This document shows positions 61,949 through 64,000 of a DNA stretch of 64,000 nt, in pieces (the stretch's first letter is position 1; each line of letters starts with the position of its first letter). This DNA comes from Natronoglomus mannanivorans. Its GTDB lineage: Archaea; Halobacteriota; Halobacteria; Halobacteriales; Natrialbaceae. The stretch is taken from NCBI GenBank assembly GCA_025517485.1, contig JAOPKB010000014.1, positions 62,001-126,000 of the forward strand, in the 5' to 3' direction. The notes beneath the pieces are model-generated. The model worked only from the letters and a program-made list of their open reading frames with translations. It did no database searches and was not told the origin of the DNA. Both the position numbers and the translations under genes were made by a program.

Positions 61949-64000
61949 TCAGTCATCTGCAGGGAACTCCTGGTTTGGATCTCGATCCTGATTTCGACGC
62001 TGTGCCGACCGCTCGTCGAACTCGCACAACTGCCTCGCGGACTCGAGGACGGTCGCCGCGTCGGTATCGGAGACGCGGTCGACGCCGTAACTGGCCCGTT
62101 CGTACAGTTCGGTCAGCGACCGTAACGAGTCCGTCTCCGACTCCTGGCCACGGTACTGGCGATAGAACTCCCAGTGAGTGAGCGACCGGCTCCCTTCGAT
62201 TCGTGACTGGAACTCCCGACGAACGGCCGCGTATCCGAGGCGAACCGCCTCCTCCGGCCGATCCTCCGAGAGGGCGGTTGCAGCCTGCGAGAGCAGCGGT
62301 TCGACCGGTTCCGGGTCCGGCTTCGGCTCCGACCCCGAGGGCGTCTCGGTCGGCGTGTACTCGGACCGGTCGACCGAACGCGCGTCATCGGACTCTCGCC
62401 GTCGGTACCAGAGCAAACTCGCGAGGCTGCCCGCGAGGGCGACCACGAGCACCCCACCGACGAGCAGTTGACTCGAGAGGAGCGTGCTCTCTGCACCCGC
62501 GATCGTCGCCGCTGCGCTGGTCGCCGTGGGCGCGATGCTCGTTCCGTCTCCCTCGTAGGAGGCGGTGAGTTCGACGCTCTCACCTTCGATCTCGGCGGGA
62601 TCTACGGGCAGTGCGACGACCGTCTCGAAGGATCCGTTCTCGTCCGTCGAGACGGTCCCGACGGACTCGTCGTCGACGGCCAATTCGATCGGCTCGCCGC
62701 CGATTTCCTCGCCGGCAGCGGTGGTGAGCGTGCCACTGACGCTGACGTGCTCGTCGTCGAACTGTTCGGCAGTGACGGCGAGGTCGCTCTCCGACTCGAG
62801 GACGGTAATCTCCGTACTGGCGGTCGCGTTGGCGAGAGCCCGATCCGCACCCGCGAACTGAACGGTCAGTTCGTGGTCGCCGTCGGGGACCGTCGGCGGG
62901 ACCGTCGCCGTTCCGTCGAGCGTCCCGTTCGAGACGGTCGCGTTTCCGATCGGCTCGTCGCCGAGTCCGACGTCGACGGTCACGTTGTCGACCGGAACGC
63001 CGTCGACGGACAGCTCACCGGCGACGGGCACCGATTCGTAGGCGGCGGTCGTCTCCGCACTCGAGAGATCCGACAGCGTCGGCTCGTCTTGCTCGACGGT
63101 GACGGAGACGTTCGTCTCGGCACCGATGTAACCCGAGCCACGAGGCGGTTCGTACGCGATCGAGAGGTCGGTCGTCGACAGCGGGATCGTCGTCGGCCGA
63201 TACTGGAGCGCGAACGAGCCGGTCTCGTCCGTCCGGACCGTCCGCGTCTCTGGCCGCTGGAACGGAGCCCCCTCCGCTCCGATCTCGAGCGTGATGTTCT
63301 GGGACGCGACCGGCGTCCCGTTTTCCGTCTGGACCGTTCCCGTCGCCTCGAGCGGCTCGAGGAACGAGATCGCTGTTTCGTCCCGCTCGTGATCGTGATC
63401 GGGCTCGATCGTGAGAACCGTCGGCTCGAACTGCTCGACGGTGATCACTTCGCGAGTCTCCTGGACGTCACTGTTGGTCCGGTCGATTGACTCCTTGCTC
63501 TCGGTGAAGTCGGCGCCGGTGTCCTCCTCGAGCGTCTCGAAGTGAACCGTGATGTTCTCGCTTCGGCCCTCGATCTGACCGGCGAGCTCCTCGATATCGC
63601 GTGCCAGATCGTGTGCGCGCTCGTCGTCGTTGGCCTGCACCGCGTCGTAGTAGTCGGCTTGGGTCTCCTCGAACTCCTCTAAGAGGTCGGCCAGTTGCTC
63701 CTGCTCGGCAGCGATCTCCTGGAAGGAGTCGTTCGTCGAGGTGGCTGGTAGTCCGTCGGCCGTCTGGTCTCCCTCTCCGCCTTCGCCTGCACCGCCGTCA
63801 CCGTCACCGGCCCCCGTCTCGTCGGAGTCGGTCGCCGATTCCTCGTCGATCTCGCCCTCTACTTCCACGTACTGGGCGTATCGGTCCTGATAGTCGTCGC
63901 CGAGGATCTCTCTGGCCGTCTCGTAATCCCCTTCGCTCAACTGGACTGCGCTGTCACCCAGTTGCCGCGAGAGTTCCGACTCCAGCCAGCGACGAACGGC
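61949..64000 (-). CDS. Large surface protein with Ig-like repeats, one C-terminal helix and DUF4129-like tail (partial)
   Basis: The frame is open to the right edge of the window, so the N-terminus is missing. Visible parts: a helical coiled region (LADLLEEFEETQADYYDAVQ), several Ig-like/macroglobulin-type repeats (e.g. VTAEQFDDEHVSVSGTLTTAAGEEIGGEPIELAV), a membrane helix (LLVGGVLVVALAGSLASLLWYRRR), then a cytoplasmic domain (ALSEDRPEEAVRLGYAAVRREFQSR...SLTELYERASYG) like DUF4129. Such proteins occur near MoxR/DUF58 genes. Lies 101 bp upstream of the DUF1616 gene, same strand. Confidence 0.75.
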   Translation of the reverse strand, partial: AVRRWLESELSRQLGDSAVQLSEGDYETAREILGDDYQDRYAQYVEVEGEIDEESATDSDETGAGDGDGGAGEGGEGDQTADGLPATSTNDSFQEIAAEQEQLADLLEEFEETQADYYDAVQANDDERAHDLARDIEELAGQIEGRSENITVHFETLEEDTGADFTESKESIDRTNSDVQETREVITVEQFEPTVLTIEPDHDHERDETAISFLEPLEATGTVQTENGTPVASQNITLEIGAEGAPFQRPETRTVRTDETGSFALQYRPTTIPLSTTDLSIAYEPPRGSGYIGAETNVSVTVEQDEPTLSDLSSAETTAAYESVPVAGELSVDGVPVDNVTVDVGLGDEPIGNATVSNGTLDGTATVPPTVPDGDHELTVQFAGADRALANATASTEITVLESESDLAVTAEQFDDEHVSVSGTLTTAAGEEIGGEPIELAVDDESVGTVSTDENGSFETVVALPVDPAEIEGESVELTASYEGDGTSIAPTATSAAATIAGAESTLLSSQLLVGGVLVVALAGSLASLLWYRRRESDDARSVDRSEYTPTETPSGSEPKPDPEPVEPLLSQAATALSEDRPEEAVRLGYAAVRREFQSRIEGSRSLTHWEFYRQYRGQESETDSLRSLTELYERASYGVDRVSDTDAATVLESARQLCEFDERSAQRRNQDRDPNQEFPADD

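Noticed and set aside
1..64000. CRISPR arrays and tRNA/rRNA genes
   Set aside because: I saw no regularly spaced repeats and no tRNA-like cloverleaf sequences; notably the integrase target is a protein gene, not a tRNA. A tRNAscan-type search would be decisive.

Overview
The window is chromosomal DNA from a haloarchaeon (class Halobacteria). The evidence is the strongly acidic, mostly GC-rich coding sequence, an archaeal-type uS5-uL30-uL15-SecY ribosomal protein run at the left edge, TATA boxes about 25 nt upstream of start codons, many tiny zinc-finger proteins of haloarchaeal type, and two-residue ATGA/GTGA/TTGA gene overlaps. I cannot name the genus.

Layout. (1) 1-2469: end of rpsE, rpl30, rpl15, secY. 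(2) 2445-17329: a ~14.9 kb integrative element inserted at the 3' end of secY. It is bounded by a 26-bp direct repeat (25/26 identical) containing the last codons of secY. It carries an HUH-type Rep-like protein, a zinc-ribbon membrane protein, a three-gene operon of small Cys-rich proteins facing a winged-helix regulator across a palindromic operator, a complete type I restriction-modification operon (hsdM-hsdS-hsdR) ending in a YgjP-like metallopeptidase, several small cargo genes, and a tyrosine integrase reading away from the right repeat. (3) 17.5-19.3 kb: core genes (PPOX-fold flavoenzyme, NAD-dependent epimerase, HVO_A0556-type zinc finger). (4) 19.7-32.6 kb: a haloarchaeal lasso-peptide biosynthetic cluster. 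It has one RRE/PqqD protein (B1), one leader protease (B2), two asparagine-synthetase-like cyclases (C), one ABC exporter (D), three precursor peptides of only 47-51 codons (A1-A3), three HprK-like kinases (each next to one precursor), a nucleotidyltransferase and a DUF457 membrane protein. This is the most exciting content. (5) 32.7-48.4 kb: a surface-glycan island (three GT4 glycosyltransferases, two alkaline-phosphatase-superfamily enzymes, flippase, large membrane protein, beta-helix protein, ParB-like protein, GT2). Much of it (about 36.4-47 kb) is visibly AT-rich and includes gene remnants. (6) 48.8-64 kb: GC-rich chromosome with sugar genes (two near-identical ROK kinases, a CE15-like esterase, an aldo/keto reductase), small zinc proteins, a fic gene split by a TnpB-only IS200/IS605-type element, and envelope proteins with DUF1616 and DUF4129-like features.

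Working together: in the lasso cluster, B1 should hold the shared YxTPEV leader motif, B2 should cut two residues after the conserved Thr, and C1/C2 should close an isopeptide ring on an Asp/Glu. The kinases and nucleotidyltransferase are expected to decorate the products and the ABC protein to export them. Start codons were chosen from family alignment as remembered, gene overlaps and TATA spacing. No database search was possible.
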